NCBI RefSeq assembly: GCF_001305295.1
Contig: NZ_LJSI01000053.1
Coordinates: forward strand, 913,174-977,173
DNA from: Neptunomonas antarctica
GTDB lineage: Bacteria; Pseudomonadota; Gammaproteobacteria; Pseudomonadales; Balneatricaceae
Length of the DNA: 64,000 nt
Direction of reading: 5' to 3'
The first letter of the stretch is position 1; every line of letters starts with the position of its first letter. The notes below the pieces were generated by a model. That model saw only the letters and a list, made by a program, of their open reading frames with translations. It was not told where the DNA came from and did not search any database. Shown one piece after another: positions 19,007 to 28,832 of this stretch. A program made the position numbers and the translations under genes.

Positions 19007-19902
19007 CGGCAGACAAGCGAAGAGTTTTCATGCTAGCGGCATTGTTGTTTTTCGTTTGTATGAGCAGTAGTGTGACTGCCAGTATGCCTTATATTGTTGT
19101 GGAGGCTGAGTCAGGAACAGTTATTAAGCAGTCCGATGCCGATGTGCCGTGGTATCCGGCCTCTTTGACCAAAATGATGACGCTCTATCTCACTTTTCAG
19201 AAGCTTAAAAACCACGATATTTTGTTGGGTAGCTTATTAAATGTATCAGATAATGCGGTACGGCAACCGGCAGTAAAGCTGGGAGTGCAGTCTGGTGAGA
19301 AGATATCTGTTGAAAAAGCGATCAAAGCCCTATCCACTGTTTCTTCGAATGATGTTGCTGTTGTTTTAGCTGAAGCTATTAGTGGTAGCGAAGAAAAATT
19401 TGCAGAAAAAATGAATGCTCAAGCTCGTATCATGTCTATGAAAGATTCTTTTTTCAAAAATGCGACAGGCCTGCCTGATGCAGAGCAAATTAGCAGTGCG
19501 CGTGATATGGCCATTCTGGCGCGCAGGTTATTACTGGATTTTCCTGAGTATTATCATTATTTCTCGAATCGATCACTGGTTCATAATGGTGCAGTATTCG
19601 TTTCACATAATGGTTTTTTGAGTGCTTATCCGGGAGCCGATGGTTTTAAAACCGGTTATACCTGCGGATCTGGTTATAATCTGGTTGCCTCCGCGTTACA
19701 TGACGGTAATCGGTTAATTGTTGTTTTATTCGGGGCAGGAAGTTCCGGAGAGCGAAAGAAAACAGTTAAAAAATTGATGGATCAGGGGTTTGAAATGGAT
19801 TCAGATGCGCCAGGGTTGCCATTATTGTCGCTCCGAGGGAGCGTGCCGGTACATTTGGGAGCTCCATCTATCATACAGGGGGCTCATTGCCAGTCATTAT
19901 AA
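19003..19902 (+). CDS. D-alanyl-D-alanine carboxypeptidase (PBP5/6-like, serine-type)
   Basis: A 299-residue periplasmic enzyme with a signal peptide (about 1-27). Active-site motifs are SLTK (S54, K57), SSN near residue 115 and KTG near 213, in the order of S11 peptidases. It removes the terminal D-Ala of peptidoglycan stem peptides. The C-terminal beta domain and amphipathic anchor of PBP5 are missing or very short, so it is probably soluble in the periplasm. Its ATG overlaps the TGA of the ATPase gene, suggesting the two work together, for example in opening the wall for a secretion apparatus. The ATG at 19003 is preferred over the TTG at 18991. Confidence 0.9.
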
Positions 19903-19977
19903 CCAGCACAGGATAAGTGTTGAATCAAATAACTAATCTTACACAATGCCAGTATCAACTATTTTGGGACGTCTCAG

Positions 19978-20331
19978 ATGCCATTTACAGCACATAAACT
20001 TGCAGTCGTGATCTTTATGCTGATAGCGCTTGCTACTCAGGCATATGCGTCTGCTTTTGCTGCGGATCGGCATAGCTTTGGACTGGCTTCTCCTTTTCAA
20101 GAACAGTCGATGGCTGTGCATCATGTCACTTTAAACGATACGGAATGTGCTGATTCTTGCTGTGAAGATGACCCCGATTGCTCTCCTGTCCATTGCTCTT
20201 ACTTTACCGGGTGTGCTGTTTTCTCGTTTCGGCCTGATACTCAAGTAGTTGCTCGTGGCTGCTTCACCGGCAATTCGCTGATATTATCTCAGTGCGTCGG
20301 TTCTCTTTACCGGCCTCCTATATCCCTTTGA
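19978..20331 (+). CDS. Small Cys-rich exported protein, possibly copper-related
   Basis: A 117-residue protein with an N-terminal hydrophobic segment that could be a signal peptide (cleavage near AYA). A Cys-rich middle follows (CADSCCEDDPDC, then CS, GC) and the C terminus ends SLYRPPISL. The overall shape, with a Cys/His/Asp cluster and a C-terminal RPP, recalls small CopL/DUF2946-like proteins that accompany copper-handling genes. The next gene encodes a DUF411 lipoprotein, which supports a metal theme. There is no clear similarity strong enough to name it. Confidence 0.5.
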   Translation: MPFTAHKLAVVIFMLIALATQAYASAFAADRHSFGLASPFQEQSMAVHHVTLNDTECADSCCEDDPDCSPVHCSYFTGCAVFSFRPDTQVVARGCFTGNSLILSQCVGSLYRPPISL

Positions 20332-20472
20332 TCTGAATTGGTCGTAGTTTTAAGGCCAGCGTTTTCAGCGGGAGTGTTTCATGCTCCCGGCTACAAAATG
20401 CCCATTTGTCTATACAGCCGCTTTACATGAAGGCTGGTTGGGTGTGTTGCTATATTATCGGGGAATATTACT

Positions 20473-20991
20473 ATGTCTGTATTTTTAAAGCCTGCTTTTG
20501 GTCTGTGTGTGCTTGCCGCTGTTGTGCTCACCGCTTGCTCTGACTCATCTGAAACACGTGAGACTAAGAAGGAAGTGGTCTCTGTATCTTCCGATATTGA
20601 GCTGGATGTCTATAAAAGTCCTACCTGTGGTTGTTGTGTTAGTTGGGTTGAGCATATCGAGAAACACGGTTTTACTGCAAAAACAATCCATCCGGCTGAT
20701 CTCTCTTTGGAGAAAAGCCAGCGGGGTATCCAACCTATATATCGTTCTTGTCATACAGCCGTCTCACCTGATGGTTATGTTTTTGAAGGGCATATCCCGG
20801 CGAAATATATTAAGCAGTTTCTTGCTGAAAAGCCGGTGGATGTCATTGGTCTGTCTGTGCCTGGTATGCCGGCAGGAAGCCCTGGAATGGAGGTCGGTGA
20901 TATGTTTATGCCTTATCCGATATTATTATTAAAAAAAGATGGCAGCAGTGAAGTTTATGCTCAAGTGAAGTCTTTGGAGGACCAGCGTTAA
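20473..20991 (+). CDS. DUF411 lipoprotein, putative metal-binding
   Basis: A 172-residue protein with a lipoprotein signal ending LTAC (Cys 22). The DUF411 domain follows: a thioredoxin-like start VYKSPTCGCCVSWVEHI with a CxCC cluster near residue 52, then CHTAV, EGHIPAKYI and the GMPxGSPGMEVG loop. DUF411 proteins are often found with copper or mercury resistance genes and are thought to bind metal in the periplasm. It follows the Cys-rich protein gene by 140 bases. An overlapping alternative-frame ORF inside it is only a shadow. Confidence 0.87.
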   Translation: MSVFLKPAFGLCVLAAVVLTACSDSSETRETKKEVVSVSSDIELDVYKSPTCGCCVSWVEHIEKHGFTAKTIHPADLSLEKSQRGIQPIYRSCHTAVSPDGYVFEGHIPAKYIKQFLAEKPVDVIGLSVPGMPAGSPGMEVGDMFMPYPILLLKKDGSSEVYAQVKSLEDQR

Positions 20992-21032
20992 TGCGAGCCG
21001 CTTAAAGAGTGGTTTGAGGCGCCGGTTGATAA

Positions 21033-21065
21033 ATCAGCTGAGTTGTTTTTGATTTCTCAGCTGAT
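21033..21065. other. Inverted repeat upstream of trpG
   Basis: Perfect 10-base arms ATCAGCTGAG and CTCAGCTGAT with a 13-base loop lie 41 bases after the DUF411 stop. There is no T-tract directly after the stem. It may be a weak terminator or a regulator site for the downstream trp genes. Confidence 0.45.
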
Positions 21066-21224
21066 GCGTTCTCAGTTGGTGATTGGCAGATGGTTTTGCT
21101 CCAGCCGCGTGTGTATTGAAAAATATGGTACGATTCTGTTTTTTTATAGTTGTGTCGTGTACGTGTCAGTCTATAAGTGCAACAGGCTGTTAATACTTGG
21201 TTTTGGCGATAGAGCAGGTTATAC

Positions 21225-21803
21225 ATGCTGTTGATGATCGATAATTTCGATTCTTTTACCTTTAATATAGTGCAATATCTGGGCGAATTGGGTGCCGATG
21301 TTCAGGTTTATCGTAATAATGAGATTACCCTCGATCAGATTAAAGCGCTTAATCCCAGCCATCTGGTTATCTCCCCGGGGCCGTGTTCGCCCAATGAAGC
21401 CGGTGTGTCTTTAGCGGCGATAGATTATTTTGCGGGCAAGTTGCCTATCCTGGGAATCTGTCTTGGGCATCAGAGTATCGGGCAGGTATTTGGTGGTATG
21501 ATTGTGCGTGCCAGGCAGGTAATGCACGGGAAAAACTCCCCGATATTACATCAGGATAGGGGGGTGTTTAAGGGTCTGAATAACCCATTGAATGTTACGC
21601 GATACCATTCATTGGTTGTTGAAAAAAGTTCCTTGCCTGACTGTCTTGAAATAACGGCATGGACTTTAACACCCGCTGGCGATATTGATGAAATCATGGG
21701 TGTGCGACATAAAGAGTATGATATTGAAGGGGTGCAATTTCATCCCGAAGCGATTTTGACAGAGCAAGGGCATGCGTTACTGGCGAATTTTTTACGCCGC
21801 TAG
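21225..21803 (+). CDS. trpG: Anthranilate synthase component II (glutamine amidotransferase)
   Basis: A 192-residue class I glutamine amidotransferase that supplies ammonia to anthranilate synthase (TrpE) or aminodeoxychorismate synthase. The nucleophile motif ICLGHQSIG (Cys near residue 79) and the [12 protein letters not shown]is-Glu pair near the C terminus are intact. In many gammaproteobacteria one TrpG/PabA serves both tryptophan and folate. trpD and trpC follow directly, which supports the tryptophan role. trpE is not immediately upstream in this window. Confidence 0.93.
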   Translation: MLLMIDNFDSFTFNIVQYLGELGADVQVYRNNEITLDQIKALNPSHLVISPGPCSPNEAGVSLAAIDYFAGKLPILGICLGHQSIGQVFGGMIVRARQVMHGKNSPILHQDRGVFKGLNNPLNVTRYHSLVVEKSSLPDCLEITAWTLTPAGDIDEIMGVRHKEYDIEGVQFHPEAILTEQGHALLANFLRR

Positions 21804-21839
21804 CATTAGGCTCGCAAAGAATAAGATGAGGAGCTATTG

Positions 21840-22862
21840 GTGGATATTAAGCAAGCATTGACGGCGGTGGTTGAGCGCCGCAATCTTTCTATTGAAGAGA
21901 TGCGGGAGGTCATGCATCAAATTATGTCCGGGCAGGCAACGGATGCTCAGATAGGTGGATTATTGATTGCACTGCGCATGAAAGGCGAAACTGTTGCTGA
22001 AATTACAGCAGCGGCGAGTGTGATGCGTGAATTGGCGATTCCTGTTGTTATTCAGGCAGAAAATGCGGTTGATATTGTAGGCACCGGAGGAGACAGTGCT
22101 AATCTGTTTAATGTGTCCTCGGCGTGTGGGTTTGTTGTGGCGGCGGCGGGAGGCTGCGTTGCTAAGCATGGTAATCGTTCCGTATCATCCAGCTCAGGTT
22201 CAGCAGATTTGTTGGAAGCGGCGGGTATCAATTTATCGCTTTCACCTGAGAAAATCGCACGCTGTATTGATGAGGTCGGTATCGGTTTTATGTTCGCCCC
22301 TCAGCATCATAGTGCCATGAAATATGCGATAGGTCCTCGAAAAGAGATGGCATTACGCACAATTTTTAATGTGTTGGGGCCGTTAACAAACCCTGCTAGT
22401 GTGAAACATTATCTGTTAGGCGTTTTTGATAAATCCTTGTGTAAGCCTCTGGCCGAAGCATTAAAAGCTCTGGGTGCACGTCATGCGCTTGTCGTGCATG
22501 CTGCAGAAGGGCTTGATGAGATCAGTCTTGCGGGAGAAACCTACGTTGCTGAGCTAAAGCATGGAGAGGTGAGCGAATACAGTATCTTCCCTGAAGATGC
22601 CGGGCTGCTGCGACAATCTTTAGATGGGCTGCAAGTTAACAGTTCATCTGAAAGCCTGACGCTGATCAACGCCGCGTTCGCTGGTGAGAATGCTAAGGCT
22701 ATCGATATGATTGCGCTGAATGCGGGGGCCGCATTATATGTGGCGGATCAGGCTGAGACTCTGAAAGAGGGTGTTTCTTTAGCTAAAGCCACTATTCTGA
22801 ACGGTTCTGCTGCACATAAAATGGCCGAGTTGGTTGAATTTAGCCAAGGATTAAAAGAGTAA
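21840..22862 (+). CDS. trpD: Anthranilate phosphoribosyltransferase
   Basis: A 340-residue enzyme that transfers phosphoribose from PRPP to anthranilate, the second step of tryptophan synthesis. The PRPP-binding loop [15 protein letters not shown] and the [18 protein letters not shown] motif are complete. The GTG at 21840 is chosen because GAGGAG lies about 6 bases upstream; a TTG one codon earlier is too close to it. It follows trpG by 36 bases and precedes trpC by 4 bases, so trpGDC is one operon. Confidence 0.95.
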   Translation: MDIKQALTAVVERRNLSIEEMREVMHQIMSGQATDAQIGGLLIALRMKGETVAEITAAASVMRELAIPVVIQAENAVDIVGTGGDSANLFNVSSACGFVVAAAGGCVAKHGNRSVSSSSGSADLLEAAGINLSLSPEKIARCIDEVGIGFMFAPQHHSAMKYAIGPRKEMALRTIFNVLGPLTNPASVKHYLLGVFDKSLCKPLAEALKALGARHALVVHAAEGLDEISLAGETYVAELKHGEVSEYSIFPEDAGLLRQSLDGLQVNSSSESLTLINAAFAGENAKAIDMIALNAGAALYVADQAETLKEGVSLAKATILNGSAAHKMAELVEFSQGLKE

Positions 22863-22866
22863 ATAT

Positions 22867-23679
22867 ATGTCTGATACACCCACAATATTAAAGAACATAT
22901 TACAGCGTAAATATGAAGAAGTTGAAGAGCGATCAAGTGTTATTTCTTTAGCCAATCTGGAACAACAGATTAAAGATCAGGCACGCGATAATGATATGAA
23001 ACCGAGAGGTTTTACTAATGTTATGGCGCATTCTATTGCGGGTGGTTTATCTGCTGTGATTGCGGAAATAAAAAAAGCCAGCCCTTCCAAAGGCTTGTTG
23101 CGTGATCCTTTTGTACCTGCGGAAATAGCAAAATCGTATCAGTACGGCGGGGCGAGCTGTCTTTCTGTGCTGACGGATGCAGATTTTTTTCAAGGCCATG
23201 AAGATTATCTGAAAGCCGCGCGTGCGGCGTGCTCGCTGCCGGTTATCCGTAAGGATTTTATGGTAGATCCTTATCAGGTATTTGAAGCGCGTGCTATTGG
23301 TGCTGACTGTATCCTCCTGATTGTCTCGGCGCTTGAAGATGCGCAGATGTTAGAACTGAATCGCATCGCGCATAAGTTGGGTATGGATGTGCTGGTGGAA
23401 GTGCACGACGGTGACGAATTAGAGAGGGCCTTAAAGTTAGACAACAGATTGCTGGGTATTAATAATCGGAATTTACATACCTTTGAGGTCTCTCTGGATA
23501 ACACTTATGAGTTGCTGCGTTTTATTCCTGATAACCGTATCGTTGTCACTGAAAGTGGTATCCATACACGCGATGATGTAAAAGCGATGCGCGATCATAA
23601 TGTCTTTAGCTTTTTAGTGGGCGAGACATTTATGCGTGCAGACGATCCGGGTGAAAAATTAAAAGAGCTGTTCAGTTAA
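22867..23679 (+). CDS. trpC: Indole-3-glycerol phosphate synthase
   Basis: A 270-residue TIM-barrel enzyme that closes the indole ring from CdRP. The motifs [37 protein letters not shown] and [12 protein letters not shown] carry the known catalytic Lys, Glu and Asn residues. It is monofunctional, without a fused TrpF domain; trpF is not in the window. It starts 4 bases after the trpD stop. Confidence 0.95.
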   Translation: MSDTPTILKNILQRKYEEVEERSSVISLANLEQQIKDQARDNDMKPRGFTNVMAHSIAGGLSAVIAEIKKASPSKGLLRDPFVPAEIAKSYQYGGASCLSVLTDADFFQGHEDYLKAARAACSLPVIRKDFMVDPYQVFEARAIGADCILLIVSALEDAQMLELNRIAHKLGMDVLVEVHDGDELERALKLDNRLLGINNRNLHTFEVSLDNTYELLRFIPDNRIVVTESGIHTRDDVKAMRDHNVFSFLVGETFMRADDPGEKLKELFS

Positions 23680-23691
23680 GGGGCGACAATA

Positions 23692-24114
23692 GTGACCATG
23701 AATGCAAAAGTAAAGTGGGATGGGGATGTTCGTTTTAAAGGAACAACAGGGTCTGGCTTTGATATAACGCTGGATGGTGAGTTAAAAGCCGGTCCGCGCC
23801 CTATGGAGTTACTTCTTTTAGGATTGGGTGGATGTACCAGTTACGATGTTGTGGGTATTTTGAAAAAAACCCGTCAGGATGTTGTCGATTGTGTCGCTGA
23901 AATATCTGCTGAGAGAGCCGATGCTGTCCCTGCTGTTTTTACAAAAATTCACGTCAAATTTATTGTTAGCGGACGTGGCTTAAAAGAGAAGCAAGTAGAA
24001 CGTGCTGTTAAACTGTCGGCAGAACAGTATTGCTCCGCATCACTCATGCTAGAGAAAGGCGGTGTGGAAATCACACACAGCTTTGAAATTGTCGAAGTAG
24101 GGTCAGTGGAGTAA
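23692..24114 (+). CDS. OsmC/YhfA-family protein
   Basis: A 140-residue OsmC-fold protein. The region LLLLGLGGCTSYDVVGIL carries the conserved Cys and the second conserved Cys lies in AEQYCSASLML. OsmC proteins are thiol-dependent organic hydroperoxide reductases; the YhfA branch, which this resembles in length, has no proven substrate. It begins 12 bases after trpC and may be co-transcribed. Both the GTG at 23692 and the ATG at 23698 are possible starts. Confidence 0.87.
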   Translation: MTMNAKVKWDGDVRFKGTTGSGFDITLDGELKAGPRPMELLLLGLGGCTSYDVVGILKKTRQDVVDCVAEISAERADAVPAVFTKIHVKFIVSGRGLKEKQVERAVKLSAEQYCSASLMLEKGGVEITHSFEIVEVGSVE

Positions 24115-24167
24115 ATAGGATCGATAATAGCAGCACTAATATGGGCGATTGGGAATTAGTGTTGCTT

Positions 24168-24452
24168 TTATTCTGCGGTTTTTGATGAATCAGTTTCAAT
24201 TGCGGGTTTTAATTTATAAACAGGTGTTTGCTCATTTAATAACTCTCCCTGTCGTGGTGGGAGGTTCTCGTCAGCTTTTCGTGCCGGAGATAAATTCCTG
24301 TACTCTTCTCTGATTGCATTCGGGCCACAAGGGAAGCCACTGAATACTTTTTTGCCATCAGCGTTCTGGCATTTGTAGACAAAGTCTGCATTAGAAGCTG
24401 AAGATGCCAGAAATAGTGATATCGCTATTAGCAGCGGTTTTAAGTGGGTCAT
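24168..24452 (-). CDS. Small exported DUF4124-like protein
   Basis: A 94-residue protein with a signal peptide (MTHLKPLLIAISLFLASSASNA). The mature part begins DFVYKCQNADGKKVFSGFPCG, resembling the DUF4124 domain, a short Tyr/Trp-Lys-Cys-x-D-x-x-G-x-x-x-(Y/F) motif common in proteobacteria and of unknown function. The start was chosen where the signal peptide begins; a longer frame of 118 codons lacks sense. It converges with the OsmC-like gene. Confidence 0.75.
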   Translation of the reverse strand: MTHLKPLLIAISLFLASSASNADFVYKCQNADGKKVFSGFPCGPNAIREEYRNLSPARKADENLPPRQGELLNEQTPVYKLKPAIETDSSKTAE

Positions 24453-24558
24453 CTCGCAGTCCTCATTGCATACTCTGAAAGTATGGGATGTTGTAATAAT
24501 CCTTAGTTTTAAAATATAGCACATTCATTTATTACTGCTTTAAACGATTTTCTACGTA

Positions 24559-24587
24559 TTGCATATATCCATGGTAATACGTATAAT
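24559..24587 (+). promoter_or_regulatory. Sigma-70 promoter of the rpsF operon
   Basis: TTGCAT (24559-24564) and TATAAT (24582-24587) are separated by exactly 17 bases, close to the consensus. It lies about 100 bases before the rpsF start, so the transcript has a long leader. Confidence 0.75.
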
Positions 24588-24644
24588 TTTGCGCTCTCTT
24601 TGAGAAATACTATTAACCTCCTTGCTTTCGGCTTTGTATATTTT

Positions 24645-24689
24645 TAAATAGCTTATTAGTCCGAGGGCTTCAAACCGTAAGGAGCTACA
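24645..24689 (+). promoter_or_regulatory. Possible S6:S18 autoregulatory leader
   Basis: The leader just before rpsF contains TAGCT at 24649 and a matching AGCTA that overlaps the ribosome binding site, enclosing unpaired CCG triplets. The known S6:S18 leader RNA has a CCG bulge near the start of rpsF and represses translation when S6-S18 binds. The match was judged by eye only. Confidence 0.3.
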
Positions 24690-25142
24690 ATGCGTCATTA
24701 CGAAATCGTATTCATGGTTCATCCGAATCAGAGCGAACAGGTTCCAGCAATGGTAGAGCGTTACACCGGCGTTATCGAAGGTGCTGACGGTAAAATCCAT
24801 CGCATGGAAGATTGGGGTCGTCGTCAATTGGCTTATCCAATCAACAATGCACATAAAGCACACTACATTCTTATGAACATCGAGTGCAACCAGGAAACTC
24901 TGGATGAACTGGAAAGTATGTTCCGTTATAACGATGCAGTACTGCGTAACATGATGATTCGTCGTAAAGAAGCGGTCACAGAAATATCTCCAATCAAAGC
25001 ATCTGAAGCACGTGAAGAGCGTAAGCCTCGTCGTACTGAAGAGCCGCGCCAGGAAGAAAAACCTGCTGCTGTTGCGCCTGTTGCTGAAGCGCCTGCTGTT
25101 GTTGAAGCGCCTGCTGCTGTTGAAGCACCTGCTGCTGAATAA
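24690..25142 (+). CDS. rpsF: 30S ribosomal protein S6
   Basis: A 150-residue S6 protein. The start [18 protein letters not shown] and the segment [12 protein letters not shown] are signature sequence. After the fold ends near residue 100 there is a C-terminal tail rich in Glu, Pro and Ala (repeats of EAPAAV), as in other gammaproteobacteria; in E. coli the tail is extended by RimK with Glu. AAGGAG lies 7 bases before the ATG. It starts the rpsF-rpsR-rplI-dnaB cluster. Confidence 0.97.
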   Translation: MRHYEIVFMVHPNQSEQVPAMVERYTGVIEGADGKIHRMEDWGRRQLAYPINNAHKAHYILMNIECNQETLDELESMFRYNDAVLRNMMIRRKEAVTEISPIKASEAREERKPRRTEEPRQEEKPAAVAPVAEAPAVVEAPAAVEAPAAE

Positions 25143-25165
25143 TTTAAAAATTAGGAGATATTAAG

Positions 25166-25393
25166 ATGGCTCGTTTTTTTCGTCGTCGCAAATTTTGCCG
25201 TTTTACCGCTGAAGGTGTTATCGAGATCGATTATAAAGATCTGGAAGTACTGAAAGGTTATGTTAGTGAAACGGGTAAAATCGTACCAAGCCGTATCACT
25301 GGTACTAAAGCTCGTTACCAGCGTCAGCTGGCTACTGCTATCAAGCGTGCCCGTTTTCTGGCACTACTGCCTTACTCTGATAGCCATCAGTAA
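25166..25393 (+). CDS. rpsR: 30S ribosomal protein S18
   Basis: A 75-residue protein with the typical start [13 protein letters not shown] and the conserved [18 protein letters not shown]. It binds 16S rRNA together with S6 in the small subunit platform. It follows rpsF by 23 bases with AGGAG before the start. Confidence 0.97.
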   Translation: MARFFRRRKFCRFTAEGVIEIDYKDLEVLKGYVSETGKIVPSRITGTKARYQRQLATAIKRARFLALLPYSDSHQ

Positions 25394-25541
25394 GTCGGAG
25401 TTAGTTGCCTCTGCTTTATGAGGTGAGTAGCGCTTAAGTGATTACGGGGCTAGCTGATAACTGCATTAATTAGATAAGTTGTTAGTTAGCTATGAATTAG
25501 TACTGTAGTGAGTAAGCTACAGAACAAATGAGGTTTACGAG

Positions 25542-25991
25542 ATGGAAGTTATTCTACTCGAAAAAATGGGTAAGCTCGGTTCACTAGGCGATAAAGTGTC
25601 TGTGAAGTCTGGTTTTTGTCGTAACTACCTGTTTCCACAGGGTAAAGCAGTACGTGCTACTGCTGATAATGTTACAAAATTTGAAGCACGTCGTGCTGAA
25701 CTTGAAAAAACAGCTGCTGAAAAAGTAGACGCTGCTAACGCACGCGCTGAAGCTTTGTCAGGCCTGGTTGTTACTATCGCTTCTAAAGCGGGTGACGAAG
25801 GTAAGCTGTTCGGTTCAATCGGTACTCGTGATATCGCTGAAGCGCTGGCTGCTGCTGGTCAGGTAGTTGATAAGAGTGAAGTTCGTTTGCCAGAAGGTGC
25901 TCTGCGCCACACAGGTGAATTCGAAGTAGCTCTGCATCTGCATGCAGACGTGAACACTACTGTTACTGTGGCTATTGTTAGCACGAATTAA
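25542..25991 (+). CDS. rplI: 50S ribosomal protein L9
   Basis: A 149-residue protein with the L9 start [19 protein letters not shown] and the conserved [13 protein letters not shown], followed by a long central helix and the C-terminal rRNA-binding domain. It lies 148 bases after rpsR; some relatives have another gene in that gap but none is visible here. A terminator follows. Confidence 0.97.
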   Translation: MEVILLEKMGKLGSLGDKVSVKSGFCRNYLFPQGKAVRATADNVTKFEARRAELEKTAAEKVDAANARAEALSGLVVTIASKAGDEGKLFGSIGTRDIAEALAAAGQVVDKSEVRLPEGALRHTGEFEVALHLHADVNTTVTVAIVSTN

Positions 25992-26013
25992 TTCGTAAAA
26001 ACATTCAAGTCAT

Positions 26014-26050
26014 AAAAAGCACTGCGTAGAATACTACGCGGTGCTTTTTT
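26014..26050 (+). terminator. Rho-independent terminator after rplI
   Basis: A long inverted repeat, AAAAAGCAC and GCGTAG pairing with CTACGC and GTGCTTTTTT, ends in a T-run. It separates the ribosomal genes from dnaB, which therefore likely has its own promoter. Confidence 0.9.
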
Positions 26051-26159
26051 ATTTCCGGGTACTTACTTTCAACGCACTTGTTTCAAAGGTGCTAGTTTTA
26101 AAAGTGTTTTTTAATAGCGCTTGATTTTAAAATTCTTATTTTTAGAGGTGAAAATTTCG

Positions 26160-27545
26160 ATGGAATTTGCTGATTTACATGATGCAGAGGTAGCGAACGT
26201 TAAGGTCTCGCCTCATTCTATCGAAGCGGAGCAGTCCGTGCTTGGTGGCCTGATGTTGGATAACAACACCTGGGATACTGCGTCCGAGATCGTTACTGAA
26301 GAGCACTTTTATCGTCATGATCATCGTCTGATTTTTAGGGTGATGCAGAAACTGGTTAACAATCAGCAACCTGTAGATGTGGTAACGCTGTCTGAAGAGC
26401 TGGACAGGACAGGAGAGTTAGACAAAGCAGGTGGCTTGGATTATCTGGTTAAGTTAGCCCGTAATACGCCCAGTGCATCAAATATTAAAGCTTATGCTGA
26501 AATTGTACGTGACAGAGCATTGTTGCGACAGATGATCGGCGTTGCTCACGAAATTGCCGAAAATGCGTTTAGCCCGGAAGGGCGAGGCTCGGAAGAGATT
26601 CTTAACGACGCTGAACAAAAGATCTTTCAGATTGCGGAAAGCCGCCCGAATCAGGGAGGTCCGGAGCCTGTTAATCCACTCTTAAAACGCGCTGTTGATC
26701 GTATTGATTTTTTGTTTAATAACAGCGATCAAATAACCGGTGTTACAACAGGTTTTGATGAGCTGGATGATCGTACAGCCGGATTGCAGCCATCCGATTT
26801 AATTATTGTGGCGGCGCGCCCATCGATGGGTAAAACCACCTTTGCGATGAACTTAGTAGAAAACGCCCTGATGGCAGAAGAAAAGCCCGTGTTGGTTTTC
26901 AGTCTTGAGATGCCTGCTGATCAGCTGATTTCTCGTATGCTATCTTCCATCGGGCGTATTGATCAGAGCAAGGTTCGTTCGGGGCAGTTGGATGAAGAAG
27001 ATTGGCCGAAATTAACCACAGCGGTCAATATGTTGCGTGATAAGCCGCTGTTTATCGATGACACTTCGGGTATTAGCCCCAATGAAATGAGAACCAGAGC
27101 GCGTCGAATTGTGCGTGAGCATGGTGAGTTGGGTATGATCATGGTCGATTATCTTCAGTTGATGCAGATTAAAACGGGTAAGGCTTCTAACCGCACCGAA
27201 GAAATATCAGAAATTTCGCGCTCGTTGAAAGCCTTGGCTAAAGAGATGAAATGCCCTGTCGTGGCGCTTTCCCAGTTGAACCGTAGTCTTGAGAACCGTC
27301 CTAACAAACGTCCGGTTAACTCAGACTTACGTGAATCCGGAGCGATAGAGCAGGATGCCGATGTCATCATGTTTATTTATCGTGATGAAGTGTACAACGA
27401 AGATTCTGTGGATAAGGGCATAGCTGAGATTATTCTGGGTAAGCAGCGTAACGGCCCTATCGGTTCTATTAAGTTAGCCTTCATTGGTAAGTACACGCGA
27501 TTTGAAAACCTGGCCAGAGGCAGTTACAGCGATTTCGATGAGTAG
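26160..27545 (+). CDS. dnaB: Replicative DNA helicase DnaB
   Basis: A 461-residue hexameric helicase of the replication fork. The N-terminal domain (PHSIEAEQSVLGGLMLDN) binds primase; the C-terminal RecA-like domain has Walker A ARPSMGKTT and Walker B MIMVDYLQLM. Length is normal and there is no intein. The ATG at 26160 has GAGGTG upstream; a longer frame starts at 26121 but its extra residues do not match the family. Confidence 0.96.
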   Translation: MEFADLHDAEVANVKVSPHSIEAEQSVLGGLMLDNNTWDTASEIVTEEHFYRHDHRLIFRVMQKLVNNQQPVDVVTLSEELDRTGELDKAGGLDYLVKLARNTPSASNIKAYAEIVRDRALLRQMIGVAHEIAENAFSPEGRGSEEILNDAEQKIFQIAESRPNQGGPEPVNPLLKRAVDRIDFLFNNSDQITGVTTGFDELDDRTAGLQPSDLIIVAARPSMGKTTFAMNLVENALMAEEKPVLVFSLEMPADQLISRMLSSIGRIDQSKVRSGQLDEEDWPKLTTAVNMLRDKPLFIDDTSGISPNEMRTRARRIVREHGELGMIMVDYLQLMQIKTGKASNRTEEISEISRSLKALAKEMKCPVVALSQLNRSLENRPNKRPVNSDLRESGAIEQDADVIMFIYRDEVYNEDSVDKGIAEIILGKQRNGPIGSIKLAFIGKYTRFENLARGSYSDFDE

Positions 27546-27644
27546 CGAATGTTGCTTAAGGGTGCAGTTGGTTAGGATCAGTTAGTCAGAGCAGACTTTA
27601 ATTAGAGCAGGTGTTAATCAAGGCAGTTTTTATTTTAGAGAAGT

Positions 27645-27679
27645 CATCAGGATAACGGAAGATGACTGTTATCCTGATG
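27645..27679. other. Inverted repeat between convergent dnaB and thioesterase genes
   Basis: Perfect 12-base arms CATCAGGATAAC and GTTATCCTGATG with an 11-base loop. It sits between convergent genes, so it may be a bidirectional terminator, although no T-tract directly follows either arm. Confidence 0.5.
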
Positions 27680-27691
27680 TCTGACTCTCTG

Positions 27692-28123
27692 TCAGGTATC
27701 TTTTTGCATGCAGGCTTTAAATCCCTCTGGTACGGGTATCACCTTGCGCTGCTTGTAATCAAAAAAGACAATACCCGTTTTGGCGTGAGCAATTTCTGCC
27801 GCGGTTTTTTTATTAGAAAGCAGATAGTAGATGTCACAGCCATACTTATTGAAATCCCCTACGGCTACATCAATCTGTATTTGGTCTCCGTGGAATCCTT
27901 CGGCTCGATAGACAATCGCAGAATCTGTCATAATGATACCGCCACCTTCAACATCCAGTTCTGTGTAGTGGTAATAATTCAGAAAACGAATTCTTGCTTC
28001 ATGTATCATCGACAGAACAGCATCATTGCCTAAATGCCCGCCATAATTAATGTCACTGATGGTAACGGGAAGTTCAGTCGTAAATGTATAATTATCAGGC
28101 ATATCAATTTTAATACGTGCCAT
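27692..28123 (-). CDS. Hotdog-fold thioesterase (YbgC/4HBT-like)
   Basis: A 143-residue hotdog-fold protein. The pattern SDINYGGHLGNDAVLSMIHEARIRFL matches the 4HBT active-site helix, with Asp and His/Asn positions. Such enzymes cleave acyl-CoA or acyl-ACP thioesters; the substrate cannot be told from sequence. It is divergent from the methyltransferase gene, 51 bases apart. Confidence 0.83.
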   Translation of the reverse strand: MARIKIDMPDNYTFTTELPVTISDINYGGHLGNDAVLSMIHEARIRFLNYYHYTELDVEGGGIIMTDSAIVYRAEGFHGDQIQIDVAVGDFNKYGCDIYYLLSNKKTAAEIAHAKTGIVFFDYKQRKVIPVPEGFKACMQKDT

Positions 28124-28174
28124 ATAGATTCCTTTTTAACTTATAGCAATTTATAACATCTTATCAGAGGGTGC

Positions 28175-28807
28175 ATGATGATGAACCTCTATAGGCAACA
28201 TATTTTCCCTTATTTGCTGGATAAGGTATCGAGAAAGCTGGATGCCGACAGACAGCGGATTCTTCCCTATCTTCGTGGTGATGTGCTTGAGTTGGGCGCG
28301 GGTACTGGCGTTAATTTTAGTTTTTATTCTCAGCAAATAAACTCATTAATTGCGCTCGAGCCTGAGCCTGCTTTGTTGCTTATGGCAGCGCAGCAACGTT
28401 CTTCATTAGAGGCAAAACAGGCCGGGCGGTTTTACCTTATTCAGGGTGACGGGCATCATCTGCCACTGGCGTCTAATAGCCTGGATGTAGTGCTCTGCTG
28501 TTTGGTATTGTGCTCAGTATCTGATCCACAGCAAGCGCTGTTGGAAATTTATCGGGTGTTAAAGCCCGGCGGTACATTAGTGGTATTTGAACATGTGAGA
28601 AGTGAGCATGTCTTCACCAGAGCTTGTCAGCAGCTAGTAAATCCACTATGGAAGCCACTGGCCTGTGGCTGTCATTTACAGCGACATACTTTTCAATACA
28701 TAGAAGAGGCAGGCTTCACAACTGATAAACTGGAAACATACCGGCATCAAGCCCTGCCAGCACTGGTAGGAACCGTGCTGGAAGGTGTGGCTTTTAAGCC
28801 TTTTTAG
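28175..28807 (+). CDS. Class I SAM-dependent methyltransferase
   Basis: A 210-residue methyltransferase. SAM-binding motif I is VLELGAGTGVNFSFY, followed by an acidic residue in LEPEP, motif IV VVLCCLVLCSVSD and post-motif VLKPGGTLVVFEHV. It resembles the UbiE/Mettl7-like Methyltransf_11 group; the substrate is unknown. Three ATG codons follow each other at the start; AGAGGG precedes them. Confidence 0.8.
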   Translation: MMMNLYRQHIFPYLLDKVSRKLDADRQRILPYLRGDVLELGAGTGVNFSFYSQQINSLIALEPEPALLLMAAQQRSSLEAKQAGRFYLIQGDGHHLPLASNSLDVVLCCLVLCSVSDPQQALLEIYRVLKPGGTLVVFEHVRSEHVFTRACQQLVNPLWKPLACGCHLQRHTFQYIEEAGFTTDKLETYRHQALPALVGTVLEGVAFKPF

Positions 28808-28832
28808 ATGTTTTCCTTTTTGAAATACTGTC

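Noticed and set aside
20498..20932. 144-codon frame overlapping the DUF411 gene
   Set aside because: It is an alternative frame of a well-supported lipoprotein with a conserved CxCC motif.
21003..21224. trp attenuator or leader peptide before trpG
   Set aside because: There is an inverted repeat but no short ORF with adjacent Trp codons and no clear anti-terminator pairing.
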